Source of the DNA: Salegentibacter sp.
GTDB lineage: Bacteria > Bacteroidota > Bacteroidia > Flavobacteriales > Flavobacteriaceae
Length of the DNA stretch: 64,000 bases
Direction of reading: 5' to 3'
Assembly (NCBI GenBank): GCA_024635795.1
Contig: JAGXIH010000003.1
Location: 62,001 to 126,000, forward strand
Of this stretch, positions 38,469 to 47,434 are shown in pieces. Position 1 is the first letter of the stretch, and each line of letters starts with the position of its first letter. The position numbers and the translations under genes are program-made. The notes beneath the pieces are model-generated. The model did not search any database. It saw only the letters and a list, made by a program, of their open reading frames with translations, and was not told the DNA's origin.

Positions 38469-38572
38469 TAATTTCTTTATTTTTTAAGATTTTCTGCTAA
38501 AAAATCACAAATAAAACCGCGGGGAAAGATTTTCAGCTTAATTTCGAAGATTGAACTAAAAACTACAATTTT

Positions 38573-38815
38573 ATGAAACGTGTATTTGTTTTAGGAAGTT
38601 TATTCCTTGTAAGTACTTTAAGCCTAATTTCCTGTCGCGAAACTTCTGACGAGAATGAGAAAGAAGTGATCGTGAGAGAAGTGGAAGTTGAGAAGCAAAC
38701 CCCAACTGAAACCGAAGAGAAAAAAGGAATCCTTGAAAGAACCGGTGAAAGAGTTGACAAGGAAGTTAACGAAGAGATCGATAAAGAAATTGACAAGATT
38801 GGAGACGATAATTAG
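38573..38815 (+). CDS. Small acidic lipoprotein, family member 1
   Basis: Signal peptide plus lipobox LISC|RETSDENEKE, highly charged remainder. Confidence 0.7.
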   Translation: MKRVFVLGSLFLVSTLSLISCRETSDENEKEVIVREVEVEKQTPTETEEKKGILERTGERVDKEVNEEIDKEIDKIGDDN

Positions 38816-38946
38816 ATAAAACACATAGTTTTATCTTAATTAATCCGTAATTCCTGAAATTTTAAGAAAATTTTAGCAGTAAAATAGGCTTAACAATAAG
38901 TCACATCTCTAATTTTGTTGAGTATAAACTAAAAAACAACCAAATT

Positions 38947-39189
38947 ATGAAACGATCAATTTTATTACTGGCAATGATATTTACGTTATCAACTGCTTTA
39001 ACTTCCTGTAGGGAAGTTAAAGAAGAAGAAAACGAAATGGAAATGCATAGCGATGATATGGATGATATGAATGATGACCTTGATGATGTAGGAGATGATA
39101 TAGAAGAAGCCGCAAACGATGCCGGAGAAGCTATTGATGAAGGTGCTCAGGAAGTAGAAGATGAGCTTGAAGGTAATGATGATCTTTAA
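38947..39189 (+). CDS. Small acidic lipoprotein, family member 2
   Basis: Lipobox ALTSC|REVKEEENE; Asp/Glu-rich DDxxDD repeats. Confidence 0.75.
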   Translation: MKRSILLLAMIFTLSTALTSCREVKEEENEMEMHSDDMDDMNDDLDDVGDDIEEAANDAGEAIDEGAQEVEDELEGNDDL

Positions 39190-39212
39190 TAATAAATTTC
39201 AATTATTAAGTT

Positions 39213-39368
39213 ATGAAAAAGTTAGTTTTATTACTGGCATTAACCTTTAGCACCGCCGCGGTTTTCACATCCTGCAGGGATGACCGTTCCGGTGTTGAAA
39301 AAGCTGCAGATGATATTGAGGATGCAGCAGATGACGTTGGTGATGCCATAGACGATGCTACAAATTAG
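39213..39368 (+). CDS. Small acidic lipoprotein, family member 3 (51 aa, absent from ORF track)
   Basis: MKKLVLLLALTFSTAAVFTSCRDDRSGVEKAADDIEDAADDVGDAIDDATN*; same layout as the preceding two ORFs. Confidence 0.75.
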   Translation: MKKLVLLLALTFSTAAVFTSCRDDRSGVEKAADDIEDAADDVGDAIDDATN

Positions 39369-39397
39369 TAGCACAACAATATCTATTAACCACCAAT

Positions 39398-39427
39398 AAA
39401 AACCCTCTTACCCAGAGGGTTTTTTTA
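39398..39427. terminator. Bidirectional terminator
   Basis: AACCCTC-ttaccca-GAGGGTTTTTTT. Confidence 0.7.
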
Positions 39428-40237
39428 TGCCTCCTTTTTAAAGGCCTTGAGATCTCTTTTTAATTCTTCCATAGATTCCTGAAGCTCCCGGAAGAGTCCG
39501 CTCTGCGACGGGTTATCCAGGTTAAAGGTTAATTTGCTGTTCACCTGCCAGATCTCCTGGATATCGTTCACATCAACCTCCACCGGCAAATATTCTTCGT
39601 TGGAGGAAATAAGCAACACCTTGGAAGGATCTGGTAATTTCTGAAGTTTTTTCACAAGCACAGAATCATACAGTACCACCACATAAACCTTATTGTTAGA
39701 AGCCTGATCCAGATCGGACACGGCTTTTCCCAATACCCATTCTCCAGGATAATAATTAGGAAGCATACTATCCCCCTCTATCTGAAATCCACGATAAGTA
39801 GCATTACGGAATTCCGGGAGGGGAATATCGAAAGCCGGGAGTTGATAATACCATTCCACATCCTGAACATTATGAGGATACCCTGCTGCAGCCTTCTGGT
39901 TAACCATCAGAATATTCTCATTGTCAGCACTATCTACTGTAACCACCTTTGGGCTCACATCTCCTTTGCTTAGTTGTAAATACTTCTGTCCGCTTTCTCC
40001 AAACAACCAGAGAGGATTAATCCCAAACCGACTCAAAAGCCCGGCCACCACCTTGCCCGATAATTTTGTGCGCCCCCGTTCAATATCAGCGGTGGAATTT
40101 TTAATCCCCAGCAGTTCTGCAAATTGAGATTGAGTAAAATTGTTTTCTTCTCTTACTTCCTTAAAGTGCTTGATCTCAATAGATGGCGGTGTTCCCATAT
40201 CAGAATGTTTTTGGAATAATTCCCAGTGTAAATCCAA
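39425..40237 (-). CDS. XRE-family HTH regulator with LexA/S24 peptidase domain
   Basis: HTH FTQSQFAELLGIKNSTADIERGRTKLS; peptidase IEGDSMLPNYYPGEWVLG and VLVKKLQKL; candidate Ala-Gly cleavage site QKAAAGYP. Confidence 0.85.
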   Translation of the reverse strand: MDLHWELFQKHSDMGTPPSIEIKHFKEVREENNFTQSQFAELLGIKNSTADIERGRTKLSGKVVAGLLSRFGINPLWLFGESGQKYLQLSKGDVSPKVVTVDSADNENILMVNQKAAAGYPHNVQDVEWYYQLPAFDIPLPEFRNATYRGFQIEGDSMLPNYYPGEWVLGKAVSDLDQASNNKVYVVVLYDSVLVKKLQKLPDPSKVLLISSNEEYLPVEVDVNDIQEIWQVNSKLTFNLDNPSQSGLFRELQESMEELKRDLKAFKKEA

Positions 40238-40290
40238 ATTTATTGGATTTATTCCGATAGCACAACAAAAAATTCCGGTTTTTTATAAAA

Positions 40291-41037
40291 TTATTGAGCG
40301 AGGTATCCTCCGTCTATAGGATAATAGGCTCCGGTAGCGAAAGAAGACCGGTCTCCGGCCAGCCACATAAATAGCTCGGCAACTTCCTCGGGTTCTCCTA
40401 AGCGTCCTATGGGGTGAACCTTAACCAACTGCTCAAGCAAATCTTTATCCAGGTCATCCAGTAAAGGCGTCTTGATAAAGGCCGGTCCTACCGAGTTTAC
40501 CCGTACCCCCTTTGCAGAATATTCCAGCGCGGCTGTTTTCGTTAGCCCAACTACTCCGTGTTTTGCCGCCACATAAGCCGCCGAATTGGCAAAACCAACG
40601 CTCCCTAAAATAGATGTTACATTTATAATTGAGCCCTTCCCATTCTTCAGCATAGCAGGAATCTGGTATCGCATTCCGTAGAAAACCCCCGAAAGATTGA
40701 TGCCGATCACTTTATCCCATGACTCAATGCCATACTCACCTACCGGCATTTGCTCTCCGCCGATTCCCGCATTGTTAACCGCAATATCCAGTTTACCAAA
40801 ATGGGACAAGGCTTCTTCCACACTTTTTTCTGAATCCTCAGGTTTCGAAGCATCTGCTTTCACAAAAGCTGCCTTGGCCCCCGTAGCTTTAATTTCCTCT
40901 GCCAGTGCTTTGCCTTTTTCATCATCGATGTCGGTTAGCAAAACCGAAGCTCCGTTTTTTGTAAAAAGAAGCGCAGTGCTCTTTCCTATTCCAGATGCTG
41001 CTCCGGTAATAAGAGCTACTTTTCCTTTTAGTTCCAT
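40291..41037 (-). CDS. Short-chain dehydrogenase/reductase
   Basis: ALITGAASGIGKSTA, VNNAGIGG, AAYVAAKHGVVGLTK, PIDGGYLAQ. Confidence 0.93.
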   Translation of the reverse strand: MELKGKVALITGAASGIGKSTALLFTKNGASVLLTDIDDEKGKALAEEIKATGAKAAFVKADASKPEDSEKSVEEALSHFGKLDIAVNNAGIGGEQMPVGEYGIESWDKVIGINLSGVFYGMRYQIPAMLKNGKGSIINVTSILGSVGFANSAAYVAAKHGVVGLTKTAALEYSAKGVRVNSVGPAFIKTPLLDDLDKDLLEQLVKVHPIGRLGEPEEVAELFMWLAGDRSSFATGAYYPIDGGYLAQ

Positions 41038-41148
41038 AATTATTCTTCTTTGATGTTTATTCCTTTAAAAATACACCGTAAGAGACTCAGAAACTATGAG
41101 AAAACTCAGGAAAGCTTATTTTACTTAAATTGCCGGGAAATTACCCGT

Positions 41149-41823
41149 ATGAAACCCTTATTTATTTCACTCGCCATTCTTTTCTGCCTTTCGGGACAGG
41201 CCCAGGACAGGGCATTACCTGAAGACTTTGTATACCTCCATCAAATGCTACCCGGAATTCAGCTTGACATCCGTTACGCGGGAGAACATAATTTTCTTGG
41301 CAAACCTGTTAACGGATACAACCGGCCGGTAGCCATACTTAGCAGGTCCGCTGCAGAAGCCTTGGTAAAAGTTCAGTACGATCTGATGCAACAGGGTTAC
41401 TGCCTTAAGGTCTTTGACGCCTACCGCCCGCAAATGGCGGTAGATCATTTTGTGGTTTGGGCCCGGGATACAGGCGATACCCTGGCCAAACAGGAATTCT
41501 ATCCCGATGTCCCTAAATCAGAGCTTTTCCAGCGGGGTTATATTGCCTCAGAATCTGGGCATTCCCGGGGCAGTACTTTAGATCTCACTATCATCGATGC
41601 CGAGACAAAAAAGGAACTGGACATGGGTAGTTCTTATGATTTCTTCGGAATAATCTCCCATCATGACTCCGGGCAAGTAACCAAAGAGCAGAGAGCAAAC
41701 CGCGAAATGCTTAAAAGCCTGATGATAAAACACGGCTTTCACCCCTACCCTGAAGAATGGTGGCACTACACGCTAAGAAACGAGCCCTATCCTGAAACTT
41801 ATTTTGATTTTCCGGTGGAATAA
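41149..41823 (+). CDS. D-Ala-D-Ala dipeptidase (VanX/DdpX-like, M15D), secreted
   Basis: ESGHSRGSTLDLTII and PEEWWHYTL zinc-site motifs; signal peptide. Confidence 0.9.
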   Translation: MKPLFISLAILFCLSGQAQDRALPEDFVYLHQMLPGIQLDIRYAGEHNFLGKPVNGYNRPVAILSRSAAEALVKVQYDLMQQGYCLKVFDAYRPQMAVDHFVVWARDTGDTLAKQEFYPDVPKSELFQRGYIASESGHSRGSTLDLTIIDAETKKELDMGSSYDFFGIISHHDSGQVTKEQRANREMLKSLMIKHGFHPYPEEWWHYTLRNEPYPETYFDFPVE

Positions 41824-41982
41824 CCCCTCGGCTACGCTCGGGATGACATTCCCCTCGTCTCCGATTTTGGAGTCTAATATCACTTCGAGCATAGACGAGA
41901 CCCAGGAATTAACCCTTCAAAAAGTCAACTTTTGTCGTTTGCATTCCTAATTTTGTAAACCGATAGCCTAAACACCCCAAAC

Positions 41983-43197
41983 ATGAAAATACTCCACACC
42001 GCCGATTGGCATATAGGCAAAAAACTACATAAACACGAGCTCTCGGAGGATTTTGAGCTCTTTATTGCCTGGCTGGGCGAGTTTATTGAAAAAGAACAAG
42101 TGGATGTTTTGCTGATCTCCGGAGATGTATTCGATCTTGCCAATCCATCTTCAGATGCGAGAAAGCAATATTACCGCGCCCTAATGCGACTTCGGAAACT
42201 CGACTGCAAGTTGGTGATTACCGGAGGGAACCACGATTCCCCGGCGATGCTGGACGCCCCCCAGGAGATCCTTCGGGAATTGGAGATGCATGTTGTTGGT
42301 GGTCTTCCGGAAAATATGGAAGACCTACTCATCCCCATAAAAAATAAGGAAGGAGAAACTGAGCTGGTAATCGCGGCCCTGCCATACCTCCGGGACGCAG
42401 ATCTGCGTAGCGCCGCCGAAGGCCAGACTTATGAGGACAGACTGGAAGCCATTCGTGCAGGAATTCAGCAGTGTTTTGAAAATGCTGCCGACTTATGCCT
42501 TAAAAATTATCCTGGGATACCGGCAATAGCCATGGGTCACCTTTTTGCTGCGGGGGCTGAAACTTCAGAAAGCGAGCGGGAAATACAGATCGGAAACCTG
42601 GCAGCCTTCAATGCGCTTCAGTTTGGGGAATATTTCAGTTATATCGCATTAGGACATATCCACAAACCACAAAAATTAAATTCTGCGGTACCCACTTATT
42701 ACAGTGGCTCTCCGCTTCCGCTTTCCTTCAGCGAAAGAAAAGATAACAAACGGGTGTTACTGTTAAATACCAAAAACGGCTGGGAACCGGAGAATATTCC
42801 GGTACCCGCTTTCCGCAGTCTACTAAAAATAAGTGGTAATCTTGAAGACCTGGAACTGAAACTAAGAGATCCGGGAGAACAAAAGGAACTGGAGTCGCTT
42901 ATTGAAGTTGAACTTACCGAAGAAAACTATGATGCCGGTAAGATCCTTAAGCTCGATACGCTGGTCAGTAATTTTGAACTGGAGGGTTTCAGAATAGTGA
43001 AGCACAGGGTAAATTTCAAAAACCGGATCTCAGGAGCCTCAGAACTTTTTCAGGAACAAAAACTCGAGGATCTAAAACCCAAAGAGGTATTTCTTGAACT
43101 GATTAACAGGCAGGATTATGATGAGAAAACCAAAGAAGAGATCCTGAGCGCCTTTGAAGAACTCCTGGCTGAAACTTATCAAAACGAGACCGCTTAA
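41983..43197 (+). CDS. sbcD: Exonuclease SbcD
   Basis: MKILHTADWHIGKKLH, LLISGDVFDLANPS, ITGGNHDSPAML, YIALGHIHKPQ. Confidence 0.95.
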   Translation: MKILHTADWHIGKKLHKHELSEDFELFIAWLGEFIEKEQVDVLLISGDVFDLANPSSDARKQYYRALMRLRKLDCKLVITGGNHDSPAMLDAPQEILRELEMHVVGGLPENMEDLLIPIKNKEGETELVIAALPYLRDADLRSAAEGQTYEDRLEAIRAGIQQCFENAADLCLKNYPGIPAIAMGHLFAAGAETSESEREIQIGNLAAFNALQFGEYFSYIALGHIHKPQKLNSAVPTYYSGSPLPLSFSERKDNKRVLLLNTKNGWEPENIPVPAFRSLLKISGNLEDLELKLRDPGEQKELESLIEVELTEENYDAGKILKLDTLVSNFELEGFRIVKHRVNFKNRISGASELFQEQKLEDLKPKEVFLELINRQDYDEKTKEEILSAFEELLAETYQNETA

Positions 43198-43200
43198 GCT

Positions 43201-46200
43201 ATGAAAATACTCAGGATAGAATTCAAAAATATAAATTCGTTAAAAGGAGAACACGAAATAGATTTCACCGATGTGCCTTTTACTGGCAGTTCCCTATTTG
43301 CCATTACAGGACCTACCGGGAGCGGGAAAAGCACTATTCTGGATGTGATCTCACTTGCCCTGTTCAATAACATCCCCCGTATGGGAAAGATTTCCACTTC
43401 AGAGATCAATAAAACCGGAGCCATCCTCACCCGGAACCAGCAGGAAGCGATGGCAGCGGTGACCTATCAGGGGAAGTCAGGAAAATACAGATCCCAATGG
43501 AGTATCTCAACCGCCAGAACCGGAAATCTTCGTGATTACGAAATGGAGCTGAGCAATGCCGAAACCGGAACTCTCATCGACCTTAAAAAGTCGGAGGTAC
43601 CCGGCAAGAACGAAGAACTCATAGGTCTCAATTACAATCAATTTATCAAAGCAGTCTTGCTGGCCCAGGGGGAATTTGCGCAGTTCTTAAGGGCCAAAAA
43701 GGAGGAACGCGGAGAATTGCTGGAAAAAATAACCGGCACCGGAATTTACAGACAACTGGGCATTAAAGCCTTTCAGAAATATAAAGATGAAAATCGGGAA
43801 ATTCAATTCCAGCAAAACAGAATTGACGCGATCAAAGAACAGTTGCTCAGCGACGAGGTTTATAAAAAAAACACAGAAGAGCTAAAGCAAAAAGATAATC
43901 TTGAAAACCAGCTGAAAATTGAAATCGAAAAACTGAAAAAGCATCTTGAATTAAAGGAAAAGATTCAGCTTCAGAAGAAAGAGATCAATACCCGGGAAAC
44001 TCAAAAGAACAGGGCCGGAGAAGAACTGAAAACTTTTGATAAGGAACACGGATACCCGCTTAAACAACATGAAAAGATAGAAGACCATGCCGAAGAGCTG
44101 CGAAATTGGACCCTTCTAAAGAAAGGACTCAATGATCTTGAGGAAGAACTCAAAAAAATTCAGCAAAGCAAAGAGCAAAATACCGCTAACCAAAAGGCTT
44201 GTTTACAGGATGCAGGAAACCTGCTTGGTATGCAAGTAACTTCAGAAACCATAGTGGAAAGCCTTGACGCATTTTTCAGAAAGATAAGTTCCTTAGATGA
44301 AGAAAGGCGGACAAAAGGTCATGAGTTCAAAGCGCTTAGGGATCAGTTTCAAAGTGAAACCAGGCAGCTTCCTATAAACCTGACAGAAGATAATCCGCAG
44401 AAAACCCGGGAGGAATTAAAGCGACTGGCTCAGATTTCAGAAGAAAAAGGAAAGAAACTTCAGGAGGAATTAGAAGGCCTTGACCTAAAAGACGTTCATG
44501 GAGAAAAACAGCAGTTAAGTTCCAGACTGGAGCTGGCCAGGGAAGCCTGGCGAAAAGAAGAAGAGTTAAAGAATATTGCGGCCGAAGTGAAGAAATTTCA
44601 GACAGAAGAGGAAAGTCTAAAACCGAAAATAAAAAGCTTACCGGGGGAAATCGAAACTGCAAAGAATAAATGTGAACTGCTAACAGAACGCCGCGAAAAG
44701 CTGAACCTGAAAAAACAGAATCATCTTCTGCAGGCGAAATTTGAAGAACAGCGACATATTCTGGAAGATGGAAAACCTTGTCCGCTATGCGGAGCTCTGG
44801 AACATCCTTTTGCCACTGCCCTTCCTGAAAAAGATGATACTCTTGAAAAAGAAATAAAAGAAACCGAAGAAGAGCTTTCTACCTGGAGTAAAAAACTAAG
44901 CGCCACCGAAGCCGATCTAAGACACCATACAACAAGGCAGGAAGCTTTGCAAAAGGAAATAAAGAACATCCAGACTCAGCTTCATAACCAAAGAGAAGGT
45001 TTTGAAGAAAAATATGGACACCTCAAACCAGGAGAGGAATATAGCTGGGAAAAGCTTTGTGATAAATGGCAGGGGAAATTAAATAGCTTTGAAGCCTGGG
45101 AAAAGGAACAAAATTCCCTGCAAGCCATTGAAGCTGGGATCCCTTTACTCGACAAGCTCATGAAAGTTCTGGAAAAAGGTAAAGAAATTAGTCAGGAAAG
45201 AGAAAATCTCTATAAGGGCCGGGATATTTCTGAAGACACCGGAGATCTAAAAACCCGGTGGACCCGACTATCACAGGAAGAAAAAAACTTAAATAGCAGT
45301 CTGAAAAACTTAAAAGATAAACTTGAAAGTCACAACAGGAACTTAAGTGACCTCGAGGTTCAATTGCTGCCTGCGCTTCAGGAAAAAGGTTTCCCCGATA
45401 TTCCCACAGCCAGGAAAGCTCTCATGCCTGAAGCTGAATGTCGCGCCTTGCGGATAAAAAGGGAAGAAATATACAAAAGCATCAACGAGGCCATCTCTTC
45501 TCTAAAATTACTAAACTCTCAACTTGATGAGTTCAAAAAAACCGACCTACCTGTTTCGGAGGAGCAATTACAGGAACAGCTAAAGGAAAAACAACAAAAG
45601 CTTACTGAAGTTTCGGCGGCTTGCAGGGAGCTTTTCAGTAGCATTAAAAACCACGACAGCAACCTGGACCTTTTACAGGAAATCAAAGTTCGTATCGCAG
45701 AAAAAGAGAAAAAAATAAGGCGATGGCGCCTCTTAAATGAACTTATAGGTGATGCTAAGGGCAAAATTTTTAACGATTTTGCCCAGGACCTGAGTTTAAG
45801 CCAGCTACTTCACCTGGCCAATCACAGGCTCAAAGACCTGAGCGATCGCTACCGCATAGACAAACCTGAAGAGGAAGAAGACGACGGCCTCGTGGCCATA
45901 GACGAACATATGGGCGGGCAGCGACGTTCGGTAAAAACCCTTTCCGGTGGGGAGACCTTTATCCTGAGCCTTTCGATGGCTTTGGCCTTAAGCGATCTGG
46001 CCTCCCGGAATGTAGAGATCAATTCCCTTTTTATAGATGAAGGCTTTGGTACACTGGATCCTGAAACTCTCGACCAGACTCTGGACACCCTGGAGAAACT
46101 GCAGGCCGAATCCTCAAAAATTATCGGGATTATAAGCCACGTAGATTCCCTGAAGGAACGTATCGCGACACAGATACAATTACAGCGAAACGGACAGGGC

Positions 46201-46227
46201 TACAGCAGTCTGGAAATAAAAGGATAG
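43201..46227 (+). CDS. sbcC: Exonuclease SbcC
   Basis: Walker A GPTGSGKSTILD, zinc hook CPLCGALEHP, signature LSGGETFILSLSMALALSDL. Confidence 0.96.
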   Translation: MKILRIEFKNINSLKGEHEIDFTDVPFTGSSLFAITGPTGSGKSTILDVISLALFNNIPRMGKISTSEINKTGAILTRNQQEAMAAVTYQGKSGKYRSQWSISTARTGNLRDYEMELSNAETGTLIDLKKSEVPGKNEELIGLNYNQFIKAVLLAQGEFAQFLRAKKEERGELLEKITGTGIYRQLGIKAFQKYKDENREIQFQQNRIDAIKEQLLSDEVYKKNTEELKQKDNLENQLKIEIEKLKKHLELKEKIQLQKKEINTRETQKNRAGEELKTFDKEHGYPLKQHEKIEDHAEELRNWTLLKKGLNDLEEELKKIQQSKEQNTANQKACLQDAGNLLGMQVTSETIVESLDAFFRKISSLDEERRTKGHEFKALRDQFQSETRQLPINLTEDNPQKTREELKRLAQISEEKGKKLQEELEGLDLKDVHGEKQQLSSRLELAREAWRKEEELKNIAAEVKKFQTEEESLKPKIKSLPGEIETAKNKCELLTERREKLNLKKQNHLLQAKFEEQRHILEDGKPCPLCGALEHPFATALPEKDDTLEKEIKETEEELSTWSKKLSATEADLRHHTTRQEALQKEIKNIQTQLHNQREGFEEKYGHLKPGEEYSWEKLCDKWQGKLNSFEAWEKEQNSLQAIEAGIPLLDKLMKVLEKGKEISQERENLYKGRDISEDTGDLKTRWTRLSQEEKNLNSSLKNLKDKLESHNRNLSDLEVQLLPALQEKGFPDIPTARKALMPEAECRALRIKREEIYKSINEAISSLKLLNSQLDEFKKTDLPVSEEQLQEQLKEKQQKLTEVSAACRELFSSIKNHDSNLDLLQEIKVRIAEKEKKIRRWRLLNELIGDAKGKIFNDFAQDLSLSQLLHLANHRLKDLSDRYRIDKPEEEEDDGLVAIDEHMGGQRRSVKTLSGGETFILSLSMALALSDLASRNVEINSLFIDEGFGTLDPETLDQTLDTLEKLQAESSKIIGIISHVDSLKERIATQIQLQRNGQGYSSLEIKG

Positions 46228-46402
46228 GTTTTCTTTGGGAGATAATCAGAAAACCTACCACTAAATTTCCGGATCATAACTCCAAGTGTGCAAATGGACA
46301 TAAAAAAAAATTACAACGAAGCCCGGAAATATTAAAAATTGTTAACAACAATAAATCCGATGACTAAAAATCTATCTTGCATTTTCTAATCAAAGAATAT
46401 TT

Positions 46403-47278
46403 ATGGCTTCAGGATTATTTGCACTTCTGGATGATATTGCAACTTTAATGGATGATGTGGCGATGATGAGCAAAGTCGCAGGAAAAAAAACCGCGGGACT
46501 CTTAGGCGACGATTTGGCCGTAAATGCCGAAAAAGCTTCCGGCTTCGTTTCTTCCCGGGAATTGCCTGTCCTCTGGGCAATAACAAAAGGCTCCTTCCTG
46601 AATAAGCTGATCATCCTGCCCCTGGCATTTTTAATGAGCGCTTTCTTTCCGGTTGCCATTACGGTTATTTTAGTAATCGGCGGACTTTACCTCGCTTACG
46701 AAGGCGCTGAAAAGATATTTGAATATTTTTTCCCTCATTCCCCAAAAGCCGAAAATCCTAAACTCGAAAAACTTACCGAAGAAGAAGTACTTAGCAGGGA
46801 AAAAGGGAAAATAAAATCGGCTATCCTTACTGATTTCATACTTTCCGTAGAAATTGTGATCATAGCTTTGAGCAGCGTTGAAAACCAGGATCTGGTCACC
46901 AAAATTCTTGTAGTTACCATTATCGCCCTGATAGCCACCGTAGGAGTTTACGGAATTGTAGCCCTGATCGTTAGAATGGATGACTACGGACTTAAGCTTA
47001 TCGAATTAAACGATAGAGAAAACAGCTTTTCCGATAAAATTGGTCACTTCCTGGTCAATGCACTACCTAAGGTCATCAAAAGCCTTACGGTAATTGGAAC
47101 CATAGCTTTGCTTTTGGTGTCAGGAGGCATTTTTGTACATAATATCGATTTCTTCCACGGTCTTTTCGAGAGCCTACCCGGTATTCTCGTAGAGTTTCTA
47201 ACCGGCATGGTTGTTGGATTTGTTGTTTTGCTGATCATCAAAGCAGGCAGCAAAGTTTGGAAAAGCATTAAAAATTAA
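46403..47278 (+). CDS. DUF808 family membrane protein
   Basis: MASGLFALLDDIATLMDDVAMMSKVAGKKTAGLLGDDLAVNAEKA. Confidence 0.9.
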   Translation: MASGLFALLDDIATLMDDVAMMSKVAGKKTAGLLGDDLAVNAEKASGFVSSRELPVLWAITKGSFLNKLIILPLAFLMSAFFPVAITVILVIGGLYLAYEGAEKIFEYFFPHSPKAENPKLEKLTEEEVLSREKGKIKSAILTDFILSVEIVIIALSSVENQDLVTKILVVTIIALIATVGVYGIVALIVRMDDYGLKLIELNDRENSFSDKIGHFLVNALPKVIKSLTVIGTIALLLVSGGIFVHNIDFFHGLFESLPGILVEFLTGMVVGFVVLLIIKAGSKVWKSIKN

Positions 47279-47434
47279 GAATTTAAATTTCAAGCTTAAT
47301 CTTAGACTTAAAAACTCTAAATAATTTTCAACCGGGAACTCCCAACTCCTCAGGGAAGGACACCAAACAATAAACCCAAACTCCAAACAACTTTGGAAAA
47401 GGAACACACAAATCAAAACTGGCAACTGAAAAAA

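Noticed and set aside
39425-40237. Prophage repressor hypothesis for the S24 regulator
   Set aside because: No integrase, structural phage genes or att-like repeats were seen nearby.
41149-41823. Vancomycin resistance gene cluster
   Set aside because: Only a VanX-like dipeptidase is present; neighbours are SDR and SbcCD, not VanRSHA.
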